The position numbers were made by a program, and so were the translations under genes. 41,096 nt of DNA from Treponema sp. (lineage in GTDB: Bacteria > Spirochaetota > Spirochaetia > Treponematales > Breznakiellaceae), in contig JAITLC010000048.1 in assembly GCA_031278095.1 (NCBI GenBank), forward strand, positions 1-41,096, written 5' to 3'. Shown here piece by piece: positions 8,981-16,766 of the stretch (positions are counted from its first letter, which is position 1; each line of letters starts with the position of its first letter). The notes under the pieces are model-generated. The model was not told the DNA's origin, searched no databases, and saw nothing but the letters and a program-made list of their open reading frames with translations.

Positions 8981-10187
8981 TGTTCATCTCCTCTCTGTTT
9001 GTTCCGGCATTATCCGTCCGGCGTCTCTTTTCGTTGATACTCTGAACCATGAGGTATACCTTTGCCACAAGGTTTATATACCTGTTCGGCACCGTATCTC
9101 CCACTTCGGCGCTTGTATAAAGCGCTCGCGCAAGGGGCGGCTCTTCCACAACCGGTACGCCGTTATCACGGGCAATCCTGCGGATAAGAAGGGCCTGATC
9201 ATCCTCCCCCTTGGCGCTGATCATGGGAAAATCCATACGTTCCGCATGGTACTCCAGGGCTACGGCAAAGTGGGTAGGATTGGTGATAACCACATCGGCA
9301 TCGTGGACATTGCGGATCATCGTATTGGAAAGCATGGCCCGGTAACGGCGCATAATCTGCGCCTGCACCTCAGGATCGCCTTCATAACTTTTCAGTTCTT
9401 CCATAAAGGCCTGCCGGGACATTTTCAGGTTTTGCCGGTAGCGGTAGCGCTGGAAAAAGTAATCCGGAATTGAAAGCAGCAACAGCAGCAGTGCGCTGAT
9501 GATCATCATCCGGGCCGCAAGGGAAGCGATCAGGGTAACGGCATTCCAGAGTTCCACCGTCTGCAGCCGCACAAGTCTTTCCCAATTGCTGTAAATGATA
9601 AAAAATGCCACACCGCCGATAACGGCCATCTTGAAAATATTCTTTATAAAATTAAAAATAGCGTCTATCGAAAAAAGAGTGCGTTTGAAATACTGTCCAA
9701 AACGGGGAAGAATCCTGGTAAAATCCGGCGCCAGGGGTTTTGTGGTAAAGAGAAAACCAACCTGAATAAGATTGGAAAGCAGGGCTGCCGCAATGGCTGC
9801 CGCAAGAATGGGCATGGTAAGACGCACAAAATAATGAAACAGTACCCCGATGATGGCCGCATCTTCCACCGGATCAAGATCCGTGGAGCGGGAAAGGAAA
9901 AAACGCAGCATCTCTACACAGGTTTTAATCATAAACGGAGCCATAAAGAAAACCAGCAAAGCAGGAAAAAGCAGTACCAGCGCGCCTATAAGTTCCTGGC
10001 TCTTGGCTACCCGGCCTTCTTCCCTGGCCCTGCGGATCGTGGTGTCGGTAGGCTCAAAGGTCCTCCCTTCATCCTCCGCTGCAAACCACTGCAGATCGAT
10101 CATGTATGCGGCGGATCTCCGGTTTTCATTGTATGCCGTATATTGAGACGCCGAAATCCAAATCCCAAATTTCCCTTCCGCGATCAT
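8973..10187 (-). CDS. flhB: FlhB, export gate substrate-specificity switch
   Basis: A 404-residue FlhB. The autocleavage motif NPTH is intact at residues 303-306, so the rod/hook to filament specificity switch should work together with FliK. Four membrane segments lie between about 65 and 240. The conserved RRAREEGRVAKSQ precedes the first one. The start ATG at 10187 overlaps the fliR stop codon in an ATGA arrangement and has AGGAG 7-8 nt upstream. This gives a 28-residue extension before the conserved MIDLQWFA; an internal start there is the alternative. Confidence 0.95.
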   Translation of the reverse strand: MIAEGKFGIWISASQYTAYNENRRSAAYMIDLQWFAAEDEGRTFEPTDTTIRRAREEGRVAKSQELIGALVLLFPALLVFFMAPFMIKTCVEMLRFFLSRSTDLDPVEDAAIIGVLFHYFVRLTMPILAAAIAAALLSNLIQVGFLFTTKPLAPDFTRILPRFGQYFKRTLFSIDAIFNFIKNIFKMAVIGGVAFFIIYSNWERLVRLQTVELWNAVTLIASLAARMMIISALLLLLLSIPDYFFQRYRYRQNLKMSRQAFMEELKSYEGDPEVQAQIMRRYRAMLSNTMIRNVHDADVVITNPTHFAVALEYHAERMDFPMISAKGEDDQALLIRRIARDNGVPVVEEPPLARALYTSAEVGDTVPNRYINLVAKVYLMVQSINEKRRRTDNAGTNREEMNNG

Positions 10188-11002
10188 AGGCCCGCTCCTT
10201 CGATCTGCCGGCCGATCTGGGTATACAGGGTTTGAACGCTGCTAAATCCTGTTTCAATGACCCGGGAAAACGCTTCCACCATGAAGGGCATGGTCAAAAA
10301 AATCAAAAGAAAGGCAACGGTTATGGAAATGGGGAAGCCTTCGGAGAGAATATTGATCTGAGGCGCCGCCTTTGATATTAATCCTGTCGCCAGCGAAGTA
10401 AGGAAAAGCGTTCCCAGGATAGGCATGGAAATGATGATGGCGTCGAGAAAAAGCCGCGTGAGGCCCGAGAGGAGTATGGAGAGAATTTCCTCCCTCCCCG
10501 CGATCAACGCAGTAACACTGAGGGACTGGAGGGAACGCCAGAAACCTCCCAGAAAAAGTTCCCTGAATCCGCCAATGGAAAGGAAAACCAGCATTGCTAC
10601 CAGGTTGAGGTACTGTCCAAGAAGGGGATTTTCCACCTGGGAGAGAGGATCAAAGGTTTCGGAAGCGCCGAAACCCATCTGGAGGGAGAAGAACTGGCCT
10701 GCTGTAGAAAAGGCGGAAAATATCACAAGAAGGAAGAACCCCATAATAATGCCAATGATCCCCTCGCCTATAAGGAGGAGCAGAAAACTGATACTGAAGA
10801 GATCCTGACCCGGAGGAAGGGACGGAACGGCAGGCATTACCGAAAAAGCAGCAAAACCTGCCAGGGCAATCTTTGCCGTCTGGGGTATTGCATCGGAAGA
10901 GAGGAGAGGAGCGGTCTCGATCATTGCCAAAGCCCTGACTGCGATGAGCAGAAACGCAGGACCGTAGTTGAGAATTTCGACAATGATTCTGTCTTCGATC
11001 AA
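10184..11002 (-). CDS. fliR: FliR, export gate protein
   Basis: A 272-residue, highly hydrophobic protein with about six membrane segments, typical FliR length. The central GFGASETFDPLSQVENPLLG region and the hydrophobic C-terminus with FLTMPFMVEAFSRVIETGF match FliR. FliR forms the core of the export gate with FliP and FliQ at the centre of the basal body. It starts 15 nt after fliQ, and its stop overlaps the flhB start, so fliQ, fliR and flhB are tightly linked. Confidence 0.95.
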   Translation of the reverse strand: MIEDRIIVEILNYGPAFLLIAVRALAMIETAPLLSSDAIPQTAKIALAGFAAFSVMPAVPSLPPGQDLFSISFLLLLIGEGIIGIIMGFFLLVIFSAFSTAGQFFSLQMGFGASETFDPLSQVENPLLGQYLNLVAMLVFLSIGGFRELFLGGFWRSLQSLSVTALIAGREEILSILLSGLTRLFLDAIIISMPILGTLFLTSLATGLISKAAPQINILSEGFPISITVAFLLIFLTMPFMVEAFSRVIETGFSSVQTLYTQIGRQIEGAGL

Positions 11003-11017
11003 GCGCTTACACTCCTT

Positions 11018-11287
11018 TTAATTTGCCATTGCCGGTATCTGGCGGAAAAGCTGGGTGGTGTATTCTCCCAGGGATGTAAACATCCAGCCTCCCAAAAATG
11101 CCAGCACCAGAAGTATCACGATAAGTTTGGGTACAAAAGTAAGAGTCTGTTCCTGGATGGAGGTAGTAGCCTGTATAATGGCTACCACGAGGCCTACCAC
11201 CAGCGCGGAAATAAGCATGGGGGAGGCCAGCATCAGCACCTGAAAAACGCCGCCCCGCATAAAACCGGTAACATCACCGATACTCAA
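11018..11287 (-). CDS. fliQ: FliQ, export gate protein
   Basis: An 89-residue protein with two hydrophobic hairpin segments. The signature VGLVVAIIQATTSIQEQTLT followed by FVPKLIVILLVL is typical of FliQ. Length matches the family. In most bacteria fliP and fliQ abut, but here a 168-nt gap separates them and holds a MITE-like element. The ribosome-binding site (GGGAGGTGAAA) is intact just upstream of the ATG. Confidence 0.95.
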   Translation of the reverse strand: MSIGDVTGFMRGGVFQVLMLASPMLISALVVGLVVAIIQATTSIQEQTLTFVPKLIVILLVLAFLGGWMFTSLGEYTTQLFRQIPAMAN

Positions 11288-11315
11288 AATTTCACCTCCC
11301 TGCGTCTACAGACAC

Positions 11316-11458
11316 TAATTAGTGTCTGTCCATAAAGTCGGTTACTTTATGGACAGAGCTTGCATTTGCGCATCTTTTTGTACCAAAACGGTGCGCAAAA
11401 TGCCTGTTTTAAGGTAGTCTGTCTATAATGTGTCTACATTATAGACAGACACTAATTA
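11316..11458. mobile_element. 143-bp MITE-like three-hairpin element between fliP and fliQ
   Basis: The ends are inverted copies of TAATTAGTGTCTGTC followed by YATAAWGT, 23 nt with two mismatches. Three hairpins fill it. The left one has arms GTCTGTCCATAAAGT around CGGTT. The centre one has arms GCATTTGCGCATC and GGTGCGCAAAATGC. The right one has arms GTCTGTCTATAATGT around GTCT. There is no ORF. The outermost bases of the right end (TTA on plus, TAA on minus) are the fliP stop codon. A partial inverted copy lies at 21897-21958 and a right-end fragment at 35322-35352. The left boundary sits in a 20-bp perfect palindrome (11309-11328). Confidence 0.72.
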
Positions 11459-12274
11459 CACAAAAGAACGTACCAGCTGTTCCGTCAAAAGTCCCCAGCC
11501 GTCCACCAGTATGAACAGTATCAGCTTGAAAGGCATCGATATCATTACCGGCGGCAGCATGATCATACCCATGGACATGAGCGCGCTCGCCACCACCATG
11601 TCTATGACGATAAAGGGTATAAAAAGCAGTATCCCTATCTTGAAGGCCGCGGTAAGTTCATGAAGGATAAAAGCCGGAATGAGCACATAGGTGGGAACAT
11701 CGGCAAGGGTATTGGGCTTATCCATGCCCCTCATGCTCATGAAGAGCTTGATATTGCCGGTATCATTGCTCATCTGCCTGTACATGAAGAGCCTGAACGG
11801 GGCAGACGCTTCATGGAAGGCGGTCTCCACGGAAATCTCCCCTGAGCTGAGGGGCTTAACGGAATTTTCATAGACCTGAGAAAACGTAGGCCACATGATA
11901 AAGAGCGTCATAAAGAGAGAAATTCCAAAAATAACCTGATTGGGAGGTACCTGCTGCAGTGACAGAGCCCTCTTGATAAAATCCAGCACGATGGAGATGC
12001 GCAAAAAACTTGTCATGAGGATGATGATGCTCGGCGCAAGCGAGAGAACGGTAAGGAGAAGGAGTAGCTGCAGGGAAAAGGCCGCTTCCTGACCGGACTG
12101 GGGATTCCGTACCGAAAGATCTATAAAGGGGATGATCGGCCTTTCGGGAGCGGCGGGAAGGGCCATGGTTCCCTCGGCGCTTACGGCAGGGAAAGGCGCC
12201 TCCTGAGCGGCAAGCCCTGCTGCGGAAAAGAAGGCCAAACAGAGGAAAAGAGCAAAAAATCTGCGATACCTCAT
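11456..12274 (-). CDS. fliP: FliP, export gate protein
   Basis: A 272-residue FliP. An N-terminal signal peptide (about residues 1-23, ending near AGLAAQ) precedes a short periplasmic part and four membrane segments. Conserved stretches include MTSFLRISIVLDFIKRAL and the C-terminal PFKLILFILVDGWGLL. FliP pentamerises to form the export gate pore with FliQ and FliR. The start overlaps the fliO stop by 4 nt (ATGA). The stop codon lies in the terminal inverted repeat of the adjacent MITE-like element, yet the protein C-terminus looks complete. Confidence 0.95.
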   Translation of the reverse strand: MRYRRFFALFLCLAFFSAAGLAAQEAPFPAVSAEGTMALPAAPERPIIPFIDLSVRNPQSGQEAAFSLQLLLLLTVLSLAPSIIILMTSFLRISIVLDFIKRALSLQQVPPNQVIFGISLFMTLFIMWPTFSQVYENSVKPLSSGEISVETAFHEASAPFRLFMYRQMSNDTGNIKLFMSMRGMDKPNTLADVPTYVLIPAFILHELTAAFKIGILLFIPFIVIDMVVASALMSMGMIMLPPVMISMPFKLILFILVDGWGLLTEQLVRSFV

Positions 12275-12855
12275 GGCCGCAACTCCCGCAGCCTGTCCCG
12301 GCGCCGCCGTATATCCTGGGGACCGGGAACATGACTGTCCATTGCAGCGCCCATCTTGCCGAGCAGAGCCTTAAAGTTGAAGACATTCCTGTTTTGCGGG
12401 AAATCATCTCCGGCGGCCAGCATGGCCCCCAGCAGTTCCTGGTCTTCCACCGGCGAAAGCAGATTGACCCCCCCATCGGCAGCGCCTATAAGCCAAGCCT
12501 TGGTTCCAACCATGACAATATGTACAAAACGGTTGGAACCGAGGCTGACACTGGACACCAGCCTGAGATAGGGATCCTGCTGCGGCCTTGGCCGTGATGC
12601 TTTCTTCAGGAAAAAAACCAGACCGTAGACTGCTGCGGCCGCCAGCGCGAGTACCAGAATCATTCTGAAGATTACAAATACCGAAGACGCTCCACCGGGA
12701 CTTAATACCGGGGCATCCTCACCGATTACAAGTTCATCTTCCGTCAACACAACTGTGCTTTCAGGCCCCGCGGCCTCCTGTGAATATACGGGACGAACAT
12801 GAACAGACAAGCTGGCGGCTACAATAACCGCAGTAAAAAATATGCGCGTTTTCAG
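12271..12855 (-). CDS. fliO: FliO/FliZ-type flagellar biosynthesis protein, probable CTG start
   Basis: About 194 residues. The N-terminal hydrophobic signal or anchor segment ends near VRPVYS. A second membrane segment is at about residues 55-80 (VFVIFRMILVLALAAAAVYG), followed by a cytoplasmic FliO-type domain (LVSSVSLGSNRFVHIVMVGT). FliO assists FliP assembly. The best Shine-Dalgarno, GGAGGGG at 12868-12862, is 5-7 nt before an in-frame CTG at 12855 and overlaps the alternative TTG at 12870. CTG is therefore preferred, although it is a rare start codon. A promoter lies upstream at 12890-12918. Confidence 0.82.
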   Translation of the reverse strand: MKTRIFFTAVIVAASLSVHVRPVYSQEAAGPESTVVLTEDELVIGEDAPVLSPGGASSVFVIFRMILVLALAAAAVYGLVFFLKKASRPRPQQDPYLRLVSSVSLGSNRFVHIVMVGTKAWLIGAADGGVNLLSPVEDQELLGAMLAAGDDFPQNRNVFNFKALLGKMGAAMDSHVPGPQDIRRRRDRLRELRP

Positions 12856-12889
12856 TTTTTCCCCTCCCAAGTACGAACTGACTATAGAC

Positions 12890-12918
12890 AGTATACAAGA
12901 TTATTATTTTTTATTCAA
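12890..12918 (-). promoter_or_regulatory. Internal sigma-70-type promoter upstream of fliO
   Basis: On the minus strand TTGAAT (12918-12913) and TATACT (12895-12890) are separated by 17 nt, with AT-rich sequence upstream. It lies in a 246-nt gap between fliY and fliO, the largest gap inside the flagellar operon. It would give the export-gate half of the operon its own transcription, downstream of the hairpin repeat at 13049-13103. The call rests on motif spacing alone. Confidence 0.55.
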
Positions 12919-13048
12919 TCATTATTTTGAAAAAATACAAAAAAAGAGTTTGCAGGATTTTTTTCCAAAAATTACCTGCAAACCCCACCGTTCCTTTTTT
13001 GAAAACCGGACTTTATCCTAATCTCAAAAAAATTCTCCTAAGGAAGCT

Positions 13049-13103
13049 GAGGCTGTTCCAAAATCCGGCGATCCGGCAGGATCATGATCCTGGAACAGGC
13101 TCA
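13049..13103. repeat. Long-form hairpin repeat (copy 1 of 3)
   Basis: A 55-nt palindromic element with outer arms GGCTGTTCCA and TGGAACAGGC and inner GATCC/GGATC palindromes. It is nearly the same as the elements at 21971-22023 and 25334-25382. It lies in the fliY-fliO gap, just after the fliY stop on the coding strand, and could attenuate transcription or stabilise the upstream mRNA end. Confidence 0.75.
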
Positions 13104-13117
13104 CATAAAACGAAATT

Positions 13118-14287
13118 TTACCCCATATCGCTCATCCGTTCCATGGGAGAAACAATCTCGGTAACACGGACACCGAAGTTTTCATCGATAACCACTACTT
13201 CGCCCTTGGCGATAAGTTTATGGTTGACCAGAATATCCACCGGCTCACCGGCAAGTTTGTCCAGCTCAATAATCGTACCTTCACCCATACCGAGAATCTC
13301 TTTGATGAGTTTGCGGGTACGGCCCAGTTCAACGGTCATCTCCATGTAGACATCCATGATAAGACCGATATTGCCCGTTTCCTGCTGGGTTATATGGGGC
13401 ATCAGGCTGGGGAACTGCACCGGCTGCACATTGGCCTGGCCTCCCATGCCCTGCATACCCATGCCCATATTCGGCATCATGCCGCCCATGTTGGGCATTG
13501 CCATACCGCCGCCCATGTTGGGCATGCCCATGGCAGGAGTACCCATGTTCGGCATACCCATGGCAGGAGCGCCCATATTCGGCATCATGCCGCCCATGCC
13601 CGGAGCCACGGCTGCAGCGCCTCCCCCGGAAAGCGCTCGTGAAATATCAGCGGCAACGCCGGAACCATAGACCTCCCAAAACTGGTTGGGAGCACCGTCG
13701 CCCAGATCAAGCTGATACATTGCCGCAGGAAATTCCCCGCCGGGAAGAGCCGCCGCCGCCTTGGCTATATTGGCGGCCTCGGGCGATATGGAAGCTATGG
13801 ATTTATTTCCGGTTTTGTCGGTAAGACTGGTGATCTGGGTTCCCACAAGCTGGGAAATCACTTCTCCCAATACCGACATTGCCATTTCATCAAGTTCAAT
13901 ATTCTCTTCCTTGTTCATAAGGGCGGCAATACTCTTTGCCGTAGCCTCGGGAATAAGGAACATATGCTCTCCGGGAAAGCCGGAACTGAAATCCACTTTT
14001 ACAACCGTTACCATGTCGGGAAGCTGATTGAGAAGGGCGTCCCTGTTGGTACTGCTTACCTGGGGGCCCCTGATTGAAACCTGGGATCCGGTCATCATGG
14101 AAAGGTTACTGGACTGGGCATCTACCGTAGAGGCAAGAAAACCCTGTAATGCCTGAACATCCACCGGAGAACCGCCCCCCATGGAAGGAGCCATAGGCGC
14201 GGGTGTGGGGCCGCCGCCCAAACTCGATGAATCTACACCTGCTAATAATGCGTCTATCTCATCCTGAGAGAGTGCGCCGTCACTCAT
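13118..14287 (-). CDS. fliY: FliY/FliN-type flagellar switch protein with Met/Gly-rich linker
   Basis: A 389-residue C-ring protein. The N-terminus has the CheY-P docking motif LSQDEIDALL (residues 7-16). Residues about 90-215 are a CheC/FliM-middle-like domain and residues about 308-382 the SpoA (FliN) domain with ELDKLAGEPVDILVN. Between them, residues about 229-283 are an unusual repeat built from units such as PNMGxPAMGM. The start overlaps the fliM stop by 4 nt. FliY is the FliN-equivalent in spirochaetes. Whether the CheC-like domain has phosphatase activity cannot be told here. Confidence 0.93.
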   Translation of the reverse strand: MSDGALSQDEIDALLAGVDSSSLGGGPTPAPMAPSMGGGSPVDVQALQGFLASTVDAQSSNLSMMTGSQVSIRGPQVSSTNRDALLNQLPDMVTVVKVDFSSGFPGEHMFLIPEATAKSIAALMNKEENIELDEMAMSVLGEVISQLVGTQITSLTDKTGNKSIASISPEAANIAKAAAALPGGEFPAAMYQLDLGDGAPNQFWEVYGSGVAADISRALSGGGAAAVAPGMGGMMPNMGAPAMGMPNMGTPAMGMPNMGGGMAMPNMGGMMPNMGMGMQGMGGQANVQPVQFPSLMPHITQQETGNIGLIMDVYMEMTVELGRTRKLIKEILGMGEGTIIELDKLAGEPVDILVNHKLIAKGEVVVIDENFGVRVTEIVSPMERMSDMG

Positions 14288-15312
14288 AATTCTTCCCCCT
14301 CCGAAGCCAGTTCTTCAAATTCATCCTGTTCAAGCTCCGCAATCTTTTTGATAACCTGTACCGCCATTTTTTTGCCGATAACACCGGGACGACACAGAAA
14401 CTTCTTTTTGGAGCCGATATTGAGCGAATAAGGATCGCCGATCCGGGTATTGTAAAGCCGCACGACATCCCCGACCTGCAGGGAAAGCACATCCCGAACC
14501 GGAACATTTATTTTTCCGATTTCGGCTACAACATTAACATCGACGGTTGCGAGCTTCTCCTTTAGCACATTCAGATTTTCCGTGGTAGCATTACGCCGTA
14601 CAGAGGAATACCAGAACTGGGCGGACAATTTTCCGATGATGGGCTCAATGGTAAGGTAAGGGATACAGAAGTTCATCATCCCTTCAACTTCTCCAACCTT
14701 GGTTTCCAGGGTAACAAGAACCACCATTTCCGTAGGGGGAACGATCTGGGCAAACTGGGGATTAGTATCGATCTGCCCCAGCCGGGGCCGGAGGTCTATC
14801 ACCGTTGTCCACGCTTCCCTCATGTTTCCCAAAATACGGACGATGATGCCTTCCATGACCGATGTTTCAATATCGGTAAGTTCATGCTGGCTTTTGGTAG
14901 CGTCCCCCTTGCCGCCGAAGAGGCGGTCAATAATGGAAAAGGTAATGGCGGGGTCTATTTCAAGGATCGCGTTTCCCTTGAGGGGATCCATGTTGATGAT
15001 AGCCAGCGTAGTAGGGGTAGGAATTGAACGGATAAATTCTTCGTAGGTAAGCTGATCGACCGAAGCAACATGAACATGCACCATGGAACGAAGCTGAGCC
15101 GAAAGACTTGTGGTGGTAAGACGGGCAAAGGTCTCGTGCATGATCGAAACGGTACGGATCTGTTCCTTAGAGAATTTATCCGGCCGCTTGAAGTCGTAAA
15201 TTTTGATCTTGCGGGTATCCGCGGCAGGGCGAAAATCTTCCGGTTCGGTGTCTCCGGCGTTTATAGCGGTAAGAAGCTGATCTATTTCATCCTGTGAAAG
15301 TACTTCGGTCAT
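14284..15312 (-). CDS. fliM: FliM, flagellar motor switch protein
   Basis: A 342-residue FliM of typical length. The N-terminal CheY-P binding peptide LSQDEIDQLL (residues 5-14) is followed by the middle domain (TTTSLSAQLRSMVHVHVASV) and a C-terminal SpoA domain (about 265-335). With FliG and FliY it forms the cytoplasmic C-ring that sets rotation direction. An 89-nt gap holding a hairpin repeat separates it from fliL upstream. It is translationally coupled to fliY downstream. Confidence 0.96.
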   Translation of the reverse strand: MTEVLSQDEIDQLLTAINAGDTEPEDFRPAADTRKIKIYDFKRPDKFSKEQIRTVSIMHETFARLTTTSLSAQLRSMVHVHVASVDQLTYEEFIRSIPTPTTLAIINMDPLKGNAILEIDPAITFSIIDRLFGGKGDATKSQHELTDIETSVMEGIIVRILGNMREAWTTVIDLRPRLGQIDTNPQFAQIVPPTEMVVLVTLETKVGEVEGMMNFCIPYLTIEPIIGKLSAQFWYSSVRRNATTENLNVLKEKLATVDVNVVAEIGKINVPVRDVLSLQVGDVVRLYNTRIGDPYSLNIGSKKKFLCRPGVIGKKMAVQVIKKIAELEQDEFEELASEGEEL

Positions 15313-15355
15313 ATTCTCATCCTATACCGCTTCAGGCCGAAAAAGCAAGTCAAAA

Positions 15356-15393
15356 GAGCTTTTTCCAAAAACTGAAGTTTTGGAACAGCTTCA
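15356..15393. repeat. Small hairpin repeat between fliL and fliM
   Basis: A palindrome with arms AGCTTTTTCCAAAA and TTTTGGAACAGCT around a short loop. It belongs to the same TTCCAAAA family as the element at 71-104. It occupies most of the fliL-fliM gap on the transcribed strand. Confidence 0.7.
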
Positions 15394-15401
15394 AGGGTCT
15401 T

Positions 15402-15962
15402 TTAATACATCTCCATCACATCCAGTTTATTAAACAAAATGTTGCGTACCTTGGCCGTATCGAGAAAACGGGTATTGAGGATCTCCTTGATGTCCTGTTT
15501 GAGCCGGGATTCATTTTCCGGCTTGAGCTCTTCCGCATATTTACCGCTAAAGTAACTGCGCACAAAGTCCCGGAGTTCATATTGCCGGCCTGTGAGTTCC
15601 GTCTGGGCTGCCGTATCATTAAGATCGTACTGGATGATCATGTCCACGGTTACCGAATAGACGACGGCAGTATCCCTGGTACGGGTATTGACGGACCCAA
15701 TGAGGGTGTATGCGGCGTATTCGGGCCGCTTGCCCACATAGGGAGAGGCGGGATCGGTAATCACGGTCTGGCTCTTTCCCCCGCCGCTCATGATCTTGTA
15801 GGTGATCAGCGACACGGTAACGATAAAAACAACAGCCCCCAATCCAATAGCGACAAATTTTAGAAGATTTGGCAGTAGAGCGCCGAGACCGGATGCTTTT
15901 TTTGGAGCACTCTCAGCGGCCGGCTCCTCACCTGAAAAATCCAGATCATCAGTGTCTGACAT
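15402..15962 (-). CDS. fliL: FliL, basal-body-associated stator protein
   Basis: A 186-residue protein. An acidic cytoplasmic N-terminus precedes one membrane segment (about residues 33-57) and a periplasmic FliL domain that ends in NILFNKLDVMEMY. FliL forms rings around the MotAB stator and supports torque and placement of periplasmic flagella. It lies 3' of motB in the operon. The motB-fliL gap holds a perfect 10-bp hairpin. Confidence 0.93.
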   Translation of the reverse strand: MSDTDDLDFSGEEPAAESAPKKASGLGALLPNLLKFVAIGLGAVVFIVTVSLITYKIMSGGGKSQTVITDPASPYVGKRPEYAAYTLIGSVNTRTRDTAVVYSVTVDMIIQYDLNDTAAQTELTGRQYELRDFVRSYFSGKYAEELKPENESRLKQDIKEILNTRFLDTAKVRNILFNKLDVMEMY

Positions 15963-15981
15963 TCGTTTCTCCTCTAAGGGA

Positions 15982-16006
15982 TTTTCAAAACCGGTTGTTT
16001 TGAAAA
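15982..16006. repeat. Perfect hairpin repeat between motB and fliL
   Basis: Arms TTTTCAAAAC and GTTTTGAAAA are perfectly complementary around the loop CGGTT. It shares the CCGGTT-type loop with the elements near 23325, 31865 and 35300, and is a short member of the same hairpin family. Confidence 0.7.
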
Positions 16007-16016
16007 CGCTCCCTGT

Positions 16017-16763
16017 TTATAAATGCCCGTCGTCCAGAATGATAATATCCACTCGGCGGTTATAAGCCCGGCCTTCCGGGGTACTGTTATCGGCTATAGG
16101 TTTGGTATCTGCAAAACCTGCAACCTGGAAACGCTTCTCCTCTACTCCAATATCGGAAAGATAGCGAAGTACATTTATAGACCGGGCCGTTGAGAGTTCC
16201 CAATTCGACTCCCAGGGCCCGTAGGGATCCGTTGTTTCGTCATCCGTGTGGCCTTCTATCCTGATGGGCCGCAGTTTGCCGTTTTTATCCCGTATATCAT
16301 CGGAAACCAGCAAAGTCCCCAGCCGTAACAGAATATCCCTGGTTTGTTCTATGTTGATTCTGGCGCTTGCCGGGTTAAAAAACGCATCGGAAGCAAGCGT
16401 TATTACAAGGCCCCGTTCATCCTGGGTAACGCGTATCTTCTGGGATTTAATTTCCGGGCTAAATATGCTCACCGCCTTGCGGAGCGCCGTTCCCAGAGAA
16501 CGGCCCCGTTCCATGGAAGGCAGGGACATGACCGTATTCCCCAGATCCGCATTGCGGCCTGCGGAAAGCGTATTGCCTCCGGCCATCATCCCGAGGCCCA
16601 ATGCATTCATGGAGGCGGCGATCTGTTCCATCTGGGAGCTGGTGGATTCATCGGGATTAAACATGATCACAAAGAAGCAGAGCATGAGAGTAACCATGTC
16701 TGAATAGGTGGTCAGCCACTCTTGTCCGGTAGGTCCTTCGACTTCTTTCTTTTTCCGCGCCAC
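16017..16763 (-). CDS. motB: MotB, stator protein
   Basis: A 248-residue MotB. One membrane segment (about residues 20-37) carries Asp22 in TYSDMVTLMLCFF, the expected ion-binding residue. The C-terminal OmpA-like peptidoglycan-binding domain shows RIEGHTDDETTDPYG and the NRRVDI motif near the end. It pairs with MotA, whose gene lies 3 nt upstream, to make the stator that drives the periplasmic flagella. Confidence 0.96.
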   Translation of the reverse strand: MARKKKEVEGPTGQEWLTTYSDMVTLMLCFFVIMFNPDESTSSQMEQIAASMNALGLGMMAGGNTLSAGRNADLGNTVMSLPSMERGRSLGTALRKAVSIFSPEIKSQKIRVTQDERGLVITLASDAFFNPASARINIEQTRDILLRLGTLLVSDDIRDKNGKLRPIRIEGHTDDETTDPYGPWESNWELSTARSINVLRYLSDIGVEEKRFQVAGFADTKPIADNSTPEGRAYNRRVDIIILDDGHL

Positions 16764-16766
16764 TCT

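Noticed and set aside
11288..11458. CRISPR array or tandem repeat
   Set aside because: The repeats here are inverted, unequal in spacing and only two or three per site; no direct-repeat/spacer pattern occurs anywhere in the window.
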